From Brachypterus glaber (Eukaryota > Arthropoda > Insecta > Coleoptera > Kateretidae): a stretch of 64,000 nucleotides of DNA. How positions within the stretch are numbered: the stretch's first letter is position 1; each line of letters begins with the position of its first letter. The notes beneath the pieces were generated by a model, which was not told the DNA's origin, ran no database searches, and saw nothing but the letters and a program-made list of their open reading frames with translations. Made by a program: the position numbers and the translations under genes. Shown one piece after another: positions 1 to 10,696 of this stretch. Location of the stretch: assembly GCA_958510825.1 (NCBI GenBank), contig OY294048.1, positions 36,173,026 through 36,237,025 on the forward strand, given 5' to 3'.

Positions 1-2
1 AG

Positions 3-203
3 TTTGTTGTTAATTCGGACGTGCATTTCTACCCTACCAGATCTGGTTTTGACTTGCGCGTACCAAATCACAAAACCAGCTTATTTAAAAAATCCCCGTT
101 ATACAACTGTATAGAATTTTATAATAAATTACCTAAAGATTTACGGGACATACCTAGTTTTAACAATTTTAAAAAAGAAGTTAAACGATTTCTGTTTTCC
201 TAA
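3..203 (+). pseudogene. 3' end of a non-LTR retrotransposon reverse transcriptase, cut by the window edge
   Basis: An open frame runs in from the left edge to a TAA at 201-203. The peptide contains FYPTRS, then KSPLYNCIEFYNKLPKDLR and a basic FKKEVKRFLF tail. This YPTR...FNxLP...FKKxxxxFL pattern is the usual C-terminus, after the catalytic domain, of jockey/CR1-type LINE polymerases, and the same pattern ends the better preserved LINE at 52.3 kb. No ATG start is visible and the catalytic part lies outside the window. It is probably a dead 5'-truncated copy. The family assignment rests on the pattern only. Confidence 0.6.
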
Positions 204-298
204 ATATTATATTTATTTGTAATTGTATTTTAGTGTATTAATTATACTTTTGTCTCGCTCTGTAGAACTTTTTTCTTTATCTAATCTAATATACATAG

Positions 299-473
299 AA
301 AAAACGGATTCCTTGAACCAAGGAACACGTGTCCTTGATTTTTATTCCAAAACCCGTGCTCTTTATTCAAGGACATTGACTTTGGTTTAAGAAAATGCCA
401 ACCTTGAAACAAGAGAATATGGCTTTGAACATATACAAAGACACGTGTCCTTGGTTCAAGAAATACGTTTTTT
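299..473. repeat. Foldback (MITE-like) element, about 175 bp
   Basis: The two ends are imperfect inverted repeats: AACGGATTCCTTGAACCAAG with ACACGTGTC on the left, and GACACGTGTCCTTGGTTCAAG-type sequence with ACGTTTTTT on the right. The middle repeats the CAAGG motif. There is no coding capacity. No target-site duplication could be fixed. Confidence 0.5.
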
Positions 474-1022
474 TTATGTAGCGCTGACCATTGACCTAAA
501 CAAACTAATATTGACAGGTGATGATTTAAAATGATAGTTACTAAATGTTGGTTTTGCTAAATCATGGCTACTACGTTTTTCAACTTAAAAATTAAAAAAA
601 GCTATAACTTCCGAACGAAAAAAAAAATAGGACCTACGTTTATATGAACATTTCTTCATGAAATTAAATCTACTTTTCGCTGCCAAATTTTGTAAACAGG
701 CTAATAAACCACCCTGTATAGGTTTTTAGACGACCATACTCGAAGTATTGTTCAGTACTCATTTTACCGGAAAAAGAAGCGTGTTTTCTCCACTTATCTA
801 TTTTGATCTGTAATAGTAATTTATCCATGGTCTTTCTTACATGAGCAATGTTGCTCATATAAGGAAAAACTGAATTTTAAGCTTAAAGTGAACTATTTCG
901 TTACTCATTATTTACGTTATCGTGGTTTAAATATTTGTAGAATCTCTAAGTTTGTTTTACAAATATCTGAACATACTTATGATAAAGATTTAAGTGAATA
1001 ATTCAATAAATATTACTTATTT
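474..1022. other. AT-rich intergenic DNA, no gene seen
   Basis: AT-rich sequence with a CACCCTGTATA motif near 710, a motif that recurs at the ends of several repeats in this window. The only open frame is short (670-858, minus) and resembles nothing I know. I see no splice-flanked exon or RNA gene here. Confidence 0.5.
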
Positions 1023-1409
1023 ATAATCAGTAGACATCGGATTTTAGCGAGTCGTGACGTCAAAATGCATAGCCGGGTACAATAAGTTAACAAATTCATA
1101 TTAATTTTATAAAAATGTTTAATATGTTGCCAAACTACTACATTACCAAAGAAAATTATATAAATACATGAAAATCCCCTAACGTTTTATTTAAGTAAAA
1201 GAAAATTTAAAAAAATAACAATTCTGAAAATACGATTGAGTTGGGCTCTTTAATAAACCAAATTTAATTTTATAGAATTGTGGCATGGTGGCTGGGTATT
1301 TCAAGTTAAAAAAAATCTGCCTGGCCAATCGTTTTTTATTCGCAATAAAAGGTCACGTGACGTTTTCAAATAGGCAAACTAAAATTAATTTTGTATTTTT
1401 TTACTTACT

Positions 1410-1604
1410 TTAAATAGTAAATTGTTCTTGCTTCTCATCTTTTTTATGGGTTTTTGTATTCACATGTCTTAAAATATTAGTTTTCCTTTCACAGGTTAAG
1501 ACTGTTTTACAAAATGTGCAGTGTAAAATATTGCCGTCGAACTCTGGTTCTGGATAATCTTCAATCCACGATTTAACCGTAGTAAGTAATGGTTTTTCAA
1601 ACAT
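1410..1604 (-). pseudogene. N-terminal zinc-finger fragment of a hAT / CGGBP1-like transposase
   Basis: From the first ATG (1604) the 64-residue peptide reads MFEKPLLTTVKSWIEDYP, then a finger HCTFCKTVLTC...NILRHVNTKTHKK with C-x2-C and H-x5-H spacing. That is a BED/C2H2-like DNA-binding finger of the kind found at the start of hAT transposases and of CGGBP1-like domesticated copies. The frame stops soon after the finger and no catalytic core follows, so it is a remnant of the surrounding element. A separate hAT C-terminus occurs at 60.2 kb in a different element. I infer a DNA-binding role by family only. Confidence 0.55.
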
Positions 1605-1711
1605 TTTATTAAGGGATTTAACTAATGAAATGAACGGTGACAAACGAAAAAGTTAGAGCAAAAAAAAGAAATTATTCGAATTGCTAAGATAAATCAAACG
1701 AAATGACTCAA

Positions 1712-2109
1712 TGGAGAATTCTCCCATTAGATTAGACAGGGACAAAAGTTCTACCCAAAAAGGATAGAAGACATACATACACTCCCACTTCCACCCAACC
1801 AAACAAATGCTGTATTTGTTCTTTGTTGAACAAATACAATATTTACTTGGCCGGGCGAAAAGTGCATTATTAAAGAAATTACTGGCGCCATCTAAATTTT
1901 AGTAGAATTATCTTATTCTACAGATTCACATTAGCTATGTTCGTACGTGCCTCTCACTGCTACACTTTCCGGCCAACCAAATAAATACTGTATTTGTTGT
2001 ATGAAAAACAAATACAGTATTTATTTGGTTGGCTGGAAAGTGTAGCACAAATGAGATAGAGATAGGGTAGACGTCTTTTGTTTCATAATTCTAGTTGTAG
2101 AGAGCTCCA
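1712..2109. mobile_element. TTAA-type (piggyBac-like) MITE, copy 1, nested in the hAT-like element
   Basis: This is the same roughly 395-bp sequence as 61493-61884, with matching ends TGGAG...CTCCA. The flanks here are TCAA and TTTA, each one change from the TTAA duplication that is intact at the other copy. Inside are two hairpins, both built on a CAAATACAGTATTTATTTGG-like arm. Having no frame of its own, it needs a transposase in trans. Lying between the arms of the hAT-like element, it is the younger of the two insertions. Confidence 0.75.
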
Positions 2110-2753
2110 TTTACTTGCAATAAAAACCTTGTTTCCGCATGCGCGTGATTCTAACTAATAAAATAACGTACATGGTACGCTTGATCTTACACACAGAACA
2201 CTACATCTTACTTATTTCGTCGCACGCATACGGAAACAAGTTTATAGCTTTTAGATCTCTGCAGAGTACATGTTTATAACGAGTCCAAATAGATTTCACC
2301 TTCAAGTCACCTCTTTACAAATTGAATAAAACACAAAAAGATTTCGTCGGTAGTTACTTTTTTCTACAAACGCTATATGTTTTAGTTCTAGTAATTTTAT
2401 ATTTTATTTATAATATGAAAACCAAAAGATTTGAGTAATTTCGAAGAAATTTATAAAAACATTTTTCACAAGTTATAATCGTCACGTGAGCTGTTATTGC
2501 GAATAAAAAAGGATTGGCCAGGCAGATTTTTTTTAACTTGGCAAAACTAATACCCAGCCACCATCTTACAATACTATTAAATAAAATTTGGATTATTTAA
2601 AAACGTTAGGGGATTTTCATAATATTTACATACTTTTCTTTGCAAATGTAGTAGTTTAATAGCTTATAAAACATTTTTATAAAATTATTATTAATTTGTT
2701 GTACTATGGATTTTAACGTCACGACTCGGTAAAATCCGATGTCTAATAATCAG

Positions 2754-3600
2754 AAAAGTACCACATATATTTTCAATACAAAATAAAAAAAAACTGCGTA
2801 AATACACCTAACACAAATGGAATGAAACGTGGACAGTTTAAAATTATCATCACATTACATATAATTTTGAGTTTTATGGAAATCGATTTTTCACGACCCA
2901 TAATTTAAAACCCAACAAGGGTTTTCGACTTTTTAATTTTTTCTTTACGTTCATATGTCGTTAGTTTCAATATAAAGTTTGACACACGGATCTGTGGCTA
3001 TGGGAAATATGTTTGGAATGTGTGTGCAAGTGGGAGGCCCGTTGTAAGCACGCACGCCTTTTAACGCTCTTGACGGAAAGAAGAGAGCGCGAATGATTCC
3101 TCCCCCTTCCGTCGGAGACTTTCTTTCATGCGGAGAACTATAAATCAACGTACACTACTTTTTCGATTTTAATTTTCGCACAAAAATCAAACTTTTGGTA
3201 CAAAAAGTGACGCTTAGATACAATCAAATACCTGTAGTGTACCTTTTTTATTTTTTGAAGCTTTTGTTTATATTTTAATATTTATGTGTTTATACTTTAA
3301 GGACCTGATGTTTAAAACGTAATAACAGTATGTAAAGTACAAAAATGTTTTTTTTTGTACCTATATACAAATTTAACGTGATGTGAAATAGGGAGGAAGG
3401 GGGTCAGAAGGGCAAAAAATGCTAAAGCTTTGTGGACGTCCCTAATTATATCAGTCCGTATCTGTGTATGTAATCCTCCACGGTAAGTGCACTCTAGATT
3501 TAAAATGAAAATTGAAATAAAAAATGACACGACCTGTCAAAAGTTGACAAGTGACACATGCTTGTTCTCAGAATGGATTTCTGAATCGAAATAGGTAAAA
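2754..3600. other. AT-rich intergenic DNA, no gene seen
   Basis: Several short minus-strand open frames exist (2951-3148, 3312-3530, 3500-3694), but none shows a recognisable domain or splice context. From about 3530 the sequence, with TTGACAAGTGACACATG and a following GAATGGATTTCTGAATC, resembles the inner part of the long inverted repeat at 54.73-54.99 kb, so this end is repeat-derived. Confidence 0.45.
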
Positions 3601-3790
3601 ATATACAGGGTGTTCCATTAAAAAAATACATATTTATGCCGGCGAAACCGGAAGTGAAACAAAAAAAAAAGTTAATCCGCCATTTTATAGCCAATATAAA
3701 ATTATATAAACCACCAAAGTCTTGTTTTTATCCAATGAAAATTAATCCTAATTTTAGGGGTGGACATAAATAAAACTCACCCGGTATATG
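3601..3790. repeat. Short element ending in ACAGGGTGTTCC / CACCCGGT; empty-site relative of the repeat at 35.49 kb
   Basis: It begins ACAGGGTGTTCCATT and ends AAAACTCACCCGGTAT, so the two tips are partly inverted. Its 3' part (3676-3790: CCGCCATTTTATAGCCAAT, CCACCAAAGT, AGGGGTGGACATAAATAAAA, CACCCGGTAT) matches the two flanks of the 1,023-bp palindrome at 35527-36549. Here nothing interrupts CACCAAAGT (3712-3720), making it a related empty site for that insertion. Confidence 0.65.
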
Positions 3791-3856
3791 CTATAGCGAT
3801 AATTAGTTTGATAATTTTTTTTCGAATGTTTTTAAAATTAAATAGTAATTCTTAAG

Positions 3857-3985
3857 GGTCTATCTACATGCTCTTATGCGAGCCTAACATAACGTTATAA
3901 GCCAGCGCACAAGATACATGGCGGTATATCAAGCCAACCACAGCATCGTATGTTATGTATTATATCATATTATGCTAGTTATGCG
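3857..3985. repeat. Dispersed repeat, inverted partner at 15480-15600
   Basis: The segment with CTATCTACATGCTCTTATG, ACGTTATAAGCCAGCGCAC and GGTATATCAAGCCAA is matched in reverse complement near 15480-15600. There is no coding potential, and the ends are not defined. Confidence 0.5.
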
Positions 3986-4005
3986 AGCCTCTGGCTAGGC
4001 CTTAA

Positions 4006-4268
4006 CACGTTGGCTACCATGGCGGTCCGCTTGTGATAGTTACGCCAGGACCGCTTTAGATTTATATTTTAATTTCGCCGGACCACGGGAACGACAAAAC
4101 CATTAAATTTGGCATATGGGTGGGGCCGCTAGAGCTTACTGTAACATACGAACATAGTAATTATGCCTCGTTAATTTATATGGACCTCTATTTTTTTTTT
4201 AATTTTTGCAAAAAAAAAGAAAATGTTTAATTTTTAGGCTTACTTTGAACTTTTGATGCATCGAGCAG

Positions 4269-4299
<31 letters not shown>

Positions 4300-4483
4300 T
4301 TTTATAGTGATACAGGGACCTTCATTTGAAGGTAGTTTATACCTAACACTGTTTCATGCTACAAAAAATTTAAATGATATAATTTTAAATCCATTTGACA
4401 TATAACCAGGACAGTTAGGCTTTCTAAAATTTGGTTTTGGTCCGACTGACAAGAAAACTAATATAGAGGTGGTAGCTAACGTG
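4006..4483. mobile_element. TTAA-type (piggyBac-like) MITE, 478 bp
   Basis: TTAA flanks both sides (4002-4005 and 4484-4487). The terminal inverted repeats are CACGTTGGCTACCA and TGGTAGCTAACGTG, one mismatch apart. The interior is non-coding and includes a (TTTA)n run at 4267-4300. A lone similar end, CACGTTGACTGCGGT, occurs at 48.41 kb. Confidence 0.7.
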
Positions 4484-5131
4484 TTAAATGCGGTGTAAAA
4501 GCTGCAGCGCGAATAATCATGTAATCTTGAAAGGAGCGAGCACCAAAAGGTTAAAAATACAGGGAAATATAAAGAAATTTTATACTGATTTTTGTGGTCA
4601 TCTTAACAAGCCCATGTCGTGGGATGAGGCAGCAAGGCATGACGCAAAGCTTATTAGGTCGTTTTGGGGACTGTTGAGCTTTTTTTAGCAAACAACTTTT
4701 AAGCTAAAAAAGTCATGAACTCGCATCATGAGAAAACTATCAGATTTTGACTGGAAGAGCAGAAACTTAGCCAAGGGCGTGAAATTATGATTACGCCTCC
4801 CCAAAACAAATCACGATACGGTCCTGATCAAAGTTATGCACTTACTACCCAGATACCTATTTCGCTACGTAAAAAACAGTCCCAATGTAGCACAGAGGGA
4901 GGCAATTGCCAAAAACGTGTGTTGGCGTCGGAGCGCAGACGCGGCGGCGTCTGCGACGTCGCGACGGACACAAACTTTGCCATCGATTTAGTCGTTATAG
5001 CCGGCCGAAAAGCCCGATCTGTTGCTCGCGCTGAAAGTCCGTAACGTTCTGAAAACCGAATCGTCCAAAAATAAACTTTTCCGCCTGTAGTTACATAGTG
5101 CATTGTTTTCGTGTCATCAGTATTTTTTACT
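4484..5131 (+). promoter_or_regulatory. CpG-rich patch with a consensus splice donor; possible promoter/first exon
   Basis: From about 4910 to 5050 the sequence becomes strikingly CpG-rich (GGCGTCGGAGCGCAGACGC, CTGCGACGTCGCGACGG) in otherwise AT-rich DNA, and includes a short perfect hairpin, CGCAGACGC/GCGTCTGCG. It is followed by a TCAGT initiator-like motif (5116) and ACTG|GTAAGTGT, a good donor at 5132. This could be an untranslated first exon of a + strand gene, the obvious candidate being the phosphatase whose 5' exons are missing. Overlapping open frames on both strands here look like chance products of the base composition. A GC-rich repeat is the alternative. Confidence 0.25.
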
Positions 5132-5564
5132 GGTAAGTGTACATAACCTTAAACGCCTTAATATCTTCATTTTGTACGAGCGAGCTCAGAGTGAAGAATG
5201 TATTGTTATGGCGAAAATAAAAGTTTTCCAATTTTTAATGTTTTTATAAGGTCTTCATATTCCAAAGAGAAAAAACGATTTTTCGATGTTCGTCGGTCCC
5301 TCCCGTCCATCTATAGGCCTACAGGGCATACCGTTTTACGGTTCAAAACCAAACTTTAAATTTGGATGGTTTACTTTTAAACATAAACGAAACATTTGAC
5401 TTTCTTAAAACTGGCTTTAACGATTTTTCTTAAATTTTACGTTAATAGTAAATTACAAACTTAACAGCATGACATTACTGGTTTTCCCCGAAAAAATCAC
5501 GTAAAGGCTTAAAATATGTGTTTTTTATATTTGGCGAAGGCACTTTAAAATTTATATTTGAGAG

Positions 5565-5800
5565 CAAAATGGTATATTTCTTTTTTTTTTGAAATTTATT
5601 TTTTTAAATAAATAAGATTTTTTTTTTAACAAAAATAAAAAAAAAAATGAAAAAAAATAAATTTTCAAAATTTTAATTTTTTAATTTCTTTTTGCGAAAA
5701 ACGAAAGATATTTGAAAAAAAATATTTAAAGTGGTTTTTCCATTTTTTAAAAAAGTTCAACCCACCATAACTTATTTTTTTTTTGTGGGGATTACTTTCA
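5565..5800. repeat. A/T homopolymer-rich low-complexity block
   Basis: Long runs of A and T with little else. Similar blocks sit beside the same dispersed repeat at 30.6-30.85 kb and 58.33-58.9 kb, so the block is part of, or a habitual neighbour of, that repeat family. Confidence 0.6.
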
Positions 5801-5824
5801 AAAACACATTAAATGTATTAAATT

Positions 5825-5935
5825 TTCTATCCAAGAATTTTTTGTCTAGGACGTTTTTTTGCGATTTTGAGAAATTTGTTACTACCGTATAATTCTATTC
5901 TAGCGCTACGCGATGTGAATATATTATACATTGAA
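5825..5935 (+). repeat. Dispersed repeat R1, copy 1
   Basis: Contains GAATTTTTTGTCTAGGACG, then GCGATTTTGAGAAAT, then ACTACCGTATAATTCTATTC and a CGCTACGCG end. Other copies lie at 30965-31080 (+), 19470-19565 (-) and 58745-58815 (-). Non-coding. Confidence 0.65.
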
Positions 5936-6866
5936 CGCTGGAATAAAAAATGAATGGTTTGGACTGCGGTGTATGAAGCATTCAAAATTTATTGTTAATA
6001 TAACCACTCTGTGGTATGAAACACCTACAAGGTCCCTAAAGAGTATAAATAAATAAAATAAATAAATATGTCAATTACTTTTTTCGAAACATCAAAATTT
6101 TTGAAAATTTGAAGTAAATTAAACAATTAAATAATACCATGGCCTATAAAACTGAAAAATAAATGATGAAGAATGCATGTACTTCCAACAAAACTGATGG
6201 CTGCGACTTAAGGATATCCTATATATGAAAATTCTGGCACAAAAGAAGTCAATTTTATATTTTTTCATCTCAAAATTAATGGAGAGCCCCAGTCACAAGC
6301 AATAGCTTATTTGGGGCTCTCCATGAATCTGTATTATTGCTGCAGTGAGTAAATAAATAAAGAAAGAAAAAAGTGCGGTGGAACCGTATTATTTTCAGTT
6401 TCTTGTTTAATTTATTTTATCGACCAATCATGTAGTTATGTAGCGGAAAACTTCAAGGTTTAATCATTTTAAAATAGGCTCTTGCGTTTATAATAACAGG
6501 CTTAAAAATATACTTCCTAAAATTTTTAAAATATTGGATGATTTTTGGCAACGTTTTTTTTATTATCTTCACATTATCAGCAGGGGCGTACCAAAGGAAC
6601 ATCGTTGAGGGAGGGGAAGAGTGCCAAAATGTATCACCTAATAAAACTAAATTTACTCTATATCTGAAGAAAGCTTTACCCCTGGCAAAAATTATGATGA
6701 CTAAAAAAAGGGTCTCACCTCATAAAAAAAGCTTTACTCCTGGCTAAAATTTTGAAGCCTAAAAAAAGTTCTCACCTTTCGAAAAAAGTTTTAACCAACA
6801 ATTTTACAACTAACCAAACAATTTCCCAACTTGCACACACAATGTACCAACTAGACAACTTTTAAA
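5936..6866. other. Intergenic DNA with a possible LINE-like 3' tail and short degenerate repeats
   Basis: At 6282-6322, GGAGAGCCCC and GGGGCTCTCC form a stem-loop, followed by a GTGAGTAAATAAATAAAG tail, an arrangement seen at LINE/SINE 3' ends. From 6660 a roughly 65-bp degenerate unit (AAAGCTTTACCCCTGGC ... CTCACCT) recurs about three times; fragments of it also occur at 15.31, 30.54 and 48.31 kb. No gene seen. Confidence 0.4.
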
Positions 6867-6869
6867 ATA

Positions 6870-8335
6870 TAGGGGAACAGGGGGCACAGTGAGTCACTTA
6901 CTTTTTCAGAGCGCATATTTTTAAAAGTTTTGACAATAAATCAGATTTTTTTTCATACTACGTTTCTTTGATCTTTAAGCTAACATAATTTGCAGGTTTA
7001 AATTAAAAATGAGTAGACCATGATTTTGTACAAGTACTTTTTTGACAGCATGTCATTTGATTCACTGAGCCCCCAGTACGGGGTACAGTGAATCACTGCA
7101 AGGGGTACAGTGAGTCAGTATCGGGTATTTAAATAAATTAAGTCAATTTATTAATTAAAAAAAAAATGTTTATTTTAGATACCTACATAGTTAAATAAAC
7201 TTAAATAAAACTCTTTGGTAACAAAAACAAAACTTAAAATTAATTAACGTAGGTAAATCAAAACCTTGAAAATGAAATTCTTAAGTAAGAAAAAAAACAA
7301 AAGTCAAAATAAACTAACGTAAATCAAGACCCTGAAAACAATGTAAAATGTATACATTGATTGTTGACGTTTTGGACTTTTGGACTTTCAGCATCTTCAA
7401 AAACCCCTATAAACCAATTTTCAAAAAAATCATCACCCCCTAAGGGGGTGGATTTGGAAAAAAATAATTTCAAGATTTAGTTTTAGCAACCTCAAAAACC
7501 GCCATGTTCAAATTTTCACGAAAATATGAAAAATATTTTAAAATATTAACCCTCTCACCCCTGCGGGCCTAGAGAAGATTTGATTTCAGAAATCTTAAAA
7601 CCCCTCTAATGAAATTTTCAAATTTTTGTAAAAAAACAATCCCGAACGAGAACTTTTGGTAACATACCTGTATGCCAAAGTCTCTAGCTTAAAGCGTTCT
7701 TAAGTTATCGTGCCCACAAGATTTCCCGTACAGATCGACCAATCGACCAACAATTTTTTTTTGCTTGAAATTGATTTATATCGACATAAAACGTCATAAA
7801 ACGTAAAAATACGCAAAAAAAATAATTTTTTTTCACGAATACAGGGCATTCCTAAATTTTGAAAATTTTCAAAATGGGAAAGCAAAATACCTACAATAAT
7901 TTTAATTATAAATATAAAGGAACATTTAATCATAGTTGGGGCACAGTGAATCATGAGCCACTGTATCCAATCGGTCTTGGTGTCTCCCCAGTAACCAGAC
8001 CAGTTCAAATTGGACATAAAAAAACATACCAAATATCTAATAAATTTGTGTAAACACACTTATTTAAGAGTTAATAAAGAATATAAAAATGCCAAATTAC
8101 ACTGGAATTTATGTAAAAGCAGTACAAATATACCTTATTAACAGATTAACAAAAAAAAAATACTTCCATAGTTATTTTTATGCAGCCACCTCTTCGCTTT
8201 AACACACGTCACGTAGGTTTGCCGGCAACTGACCCTTTATCTAGAGAAACGTCTTCTTAGCTCGCCATTAGAAAGCGGCGTTTCTAAAACTAAAATTGGT
8301 AGAGTTAAAGTCAACTGTTCCCCTATATCCTTTAC
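6870..8335. mobile_element. 1.47-kb TIR element with TAGGGGAACAG ends
   Basis: The terminal inverted repeats TAGGGGAACAG and CTGTTCCCCTA are flanked by TA on both sides, suggesting a TA target duplication (Tc1/mariner-type insertion). Inside, the motif ACAGTGARTCA recurs near both ends (6897, 7084, 7106, 7945, and inverted at 7061). I found no credible transposase frame; the short frames at 7700-8059 have no recognisable domain. It appears non-autonomous or decayed. Confidence 0.5.
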
Positions 8336-8373
8336 CAACTTTTTAAGAGAGGTTGGGGAGGAGGCTCCCCCCT

Positions 8374-8583
8374 TCCCTGATTATTTATTTATTTATTATT
8401 TATTTATTTATTTATTTCAAAATACAATACAAAAACCTTAAAAATATTACACTATCCGCCTAAACCAGAGGTTTGTGTTGCGGAATAAGAACTATACATT
8501 AAAAAATTATATGCATATAATCAGTAATCAAACTAGTATTAAATGTAAAGAAAAGGAACTATATGAACACGGTGTACGTAATA

Positions 8584-8614
<31 letters not shown>

Positions 8615-9011
8615 AAGATTATAAAGGCAAAGGGCATGCCCTATCAAGCCTAATTGTAGTACAATAAATTGAGTATATGTAATATATTATTGTGAGAAAA
8701 AAAAAATACAATAAAATTGGAAGCCAAAGGAGTATAAACAGAAGTAAACTAAAATTTTATTATACTAAAATGTTTCAAAAGTAGTTTATATCAGAGTGTA
8801 ATATATAGTTTTTTAGATCACACTTGCGCTTATTTTTTTTTAAGTTTTTAATATTTTTCGGAATTAAATTATACCATCTAGGACCATAATAAAACATACT
8901 TTTCTGTAAATGCGCTGACCGTAATAAAGGTAAGTTAACTGTAGCGTTTTCTATTGATCTCGTTGGATAGTTATGTTGAGGCTGGTCAAATAGTTCTATG
9001 TACCTAAACAT
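8374..9011 (-). pseudogene. 5'-truncated LINE: reverse-transcriptase C-terminus, 3' UTR and (AAAT)n tail
   Basis: Minus-strand frame 9011-8775 encodes HNYPTRS, then YYGPRWYNLIPKNIK and a basic tail, the C-terminal pattern of LINE polymerases. Downstream on that strand the sequence runs into an (AAAT)n tail at about 8374-8417, fitting a 3' end made by target-primed reverse transcription. A (TAT)n run lies at 8583-8612. The copy lacks the catalytic domain. Confidence 0.6.
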
Positions 9012-9740
9012 CCAGATTATATGGAAAATATTTGTGCTATTAGCATTTAAAATGATCTATCAAATATATCTGCAACAATTTTTTCTCAATTGAGAATTGA
9101 TAGACTATTTATTTGAACGGTATGTATTATTAAAATCTCTGACCAAAATTCATATAGAATAACCTAAAATTGTTAGAGTATAAAGTTTTATTAAGTCCAC
9201 TATGGTCATTTTTGAGGAATAAAGTTATCTTCCGAAACCGAGCACCTCAGAGTTTACTGCTGATGATATAATGTGTAGAACTCCCACTAACAAGATTAAC
9301 TTTTGGTTTGCGTTGGCAAGTCACTTAAACTTGATGTCTGTTCAAGATCAGCGTACCGTGTAATATTTTTTGATGATTAAGCTGTTAATTCGATTATATA
9401 GAACTTTGCAGACAAATTTAATTAAGATAATGCAGATTAATTAATCCATAACGAATAATTGCGTTCAGGAAACATTCGCCTATAGAAATTAAATGCAGGA
9501 CTATTTCAGGCTTCCGAGGGCATTCACTTCAATGACGCAAATACGGATATAGGTTATTCCTATTCTATATTCGGAGCGCATTTGCAACATTGTTAAATTG
9601 ATTGAATATGGACAAAACACTAATAAAATAGATCAATTTGCATATTTGAGAAGTATTATTAACAAAGAATCTGTATAGAAAATTATCGGAGCCGATTCGT
9701 CTATATTATAACACAGGCCTGCGATGAACAACCTGTCTTG
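9012..9740. other. Intergenic DNA, no gene or repeat identified
   Basis: AT-rich sequence without a convincing open frame, RNA gene or inverted repeat that I could see. Confidence 0.4.
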
Positions 9741-9985
9741 GGTTTAAAAGGAGGTATTGTAGATTTTTGGATGTTACTGGAAAAATATAAAAAAATCTGT
9801 TCTTCCAAAATTATTTTCTTACCAGAGTTATTCATTAAAAACCTTATTTTTATAACAATTTTAAAAGACCGTAGGGGGTTTAAAGGGTTCATTTGCGGAT
9901 CAACCTTTATAGGAACTTTTTTTGATATTTTTGGATGCAGAATCACCTCTTAAATTTTGGCATACCAGTTATTGATCACCCTGTA
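9741..9985. repeat. Dispersed repeat R3 (half foldback) ending CACCCTGTATA
   Basis: CGGATCAACCTTTATAGGAA, then GCAGAATCACCTCTTAAATT and ATCACCCTGTATAAAAT match the right arm of the foldback at 13160-13240 and, more weakly, 33850-33960 and 45270-45335. The frames that are open on both strands here are by-products of the repeat. Confidence 0.55.
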
Positions 9986-10499
9986 TAAAATATTTTTAGC
10001 GAAATTAACGTTATGTGTGAAGTGATGCGAGAAAGTAAGTGTAGTGAAACAATACTATTTTGACTTTGTTTTTTTGCAGTGTATTTTACATGTTACTAGT
10101 AATACTTAGCTTGCTCTTAGTATGGAAACTGTTATACAAGTCGTTTATTTAAAAAAGGAAATTTGCAAATTAAGTTTAACATTAACAAGTATTTATATGG
10201 ACCTTGCATGTTTTGCTTAAACAATTAATTGTAATTAAAAAAAATATTTCATAAGCATTAAAACAAGTTGTCTTTTATGGGACTCACACCTACACTTTTG
10301 TTCAAAAATTACGAAGTAACTAACATTTAAGTATTTCAGACGAAATAACCAATTTTGTTAAAAAATATTCTTATAGTTAAAAAGGCTATAAAATTTTATA
10401 CAAAAAAGTTATACTTATTTTTTTTTTCGTACCTACTAATATTATGGGAGAAGAAATCAATTGAGGATTGAAAAAGAAATGACAGAATTTTTTATTTTA

Positions 10500-10696
10500 G
10501 TTCGCGAAAAAATGCAAGTCACTTGCAAAACAACTTTACAGTACGACATTTCAAAAACGCTTTGACCCAGAGACTTGAAACTTTGAGCAAAGATTTTCTA
10601 AGTAGTAGAAAAAAATTTCAAGTCTCTATGTCAAAGGGTTCTTGAAATATCGTAGTGTAAAGTTGTTTTGCAAGCGACTTGCTTCTTTGCGCGAAC
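10500..10696. mobile_element. Foldback MITE, 197 bp, TA target site
   Basis: The arms begin GTTCGCGAAAAAATGCAAGT and end with its near complement, CTTGCTTCTTTGCGCGAAC. They include the shared block TTGCAAAACAACTTTACA and extend about 80 bp on each side. TA occurs on both flanks (10498-10499, 10697-10698), as expected for Tc1/mariner-type mobilisation. Non-coding. Confidence 0.7.

Larger units (their letters stand above)
1031..2745. mobile_element. hAT-like DNA transposon with long inverted repeats, carrying a nested MITE
   Basis: The element is bounded by a perfect 8-bp target-site duplication, ATAATCAG (1023-1030 and 2746-2753), the length made by hAT elements. The ends are TAGACATCGGATTTTA and its complement. 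The inverted arms are about 300 bp long (roughly 1031-1365 and 2485-2745) and diverged by substitutions and small indels. Between them lie a minus-strand frame for a zinc-finger N-terminus (1410-1604) and a second element (1712-2109). The rest of the transposase is absent, so this copy is non-autonomous. The hAT call is supported both by TSD length and by the type of zinc finger. Confidence 0.8.

Noticed and set aside
4787..5103. Opposed GC-rich open frames of 85-89 codons
   Set aside because: Long frames on both strands are expected from CpG-rich DNA with few stops. No domain is recognisable and neither continues into a spliced exon, so I treat the region as a possible promoter instead.
7700..8059. 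119-codon minus-strand frame as a transposase
   Set aside because: AT-rich and hydrophobic by composition; no DDE, zinc finger or other transposase motif, and the opposite strand is open too.
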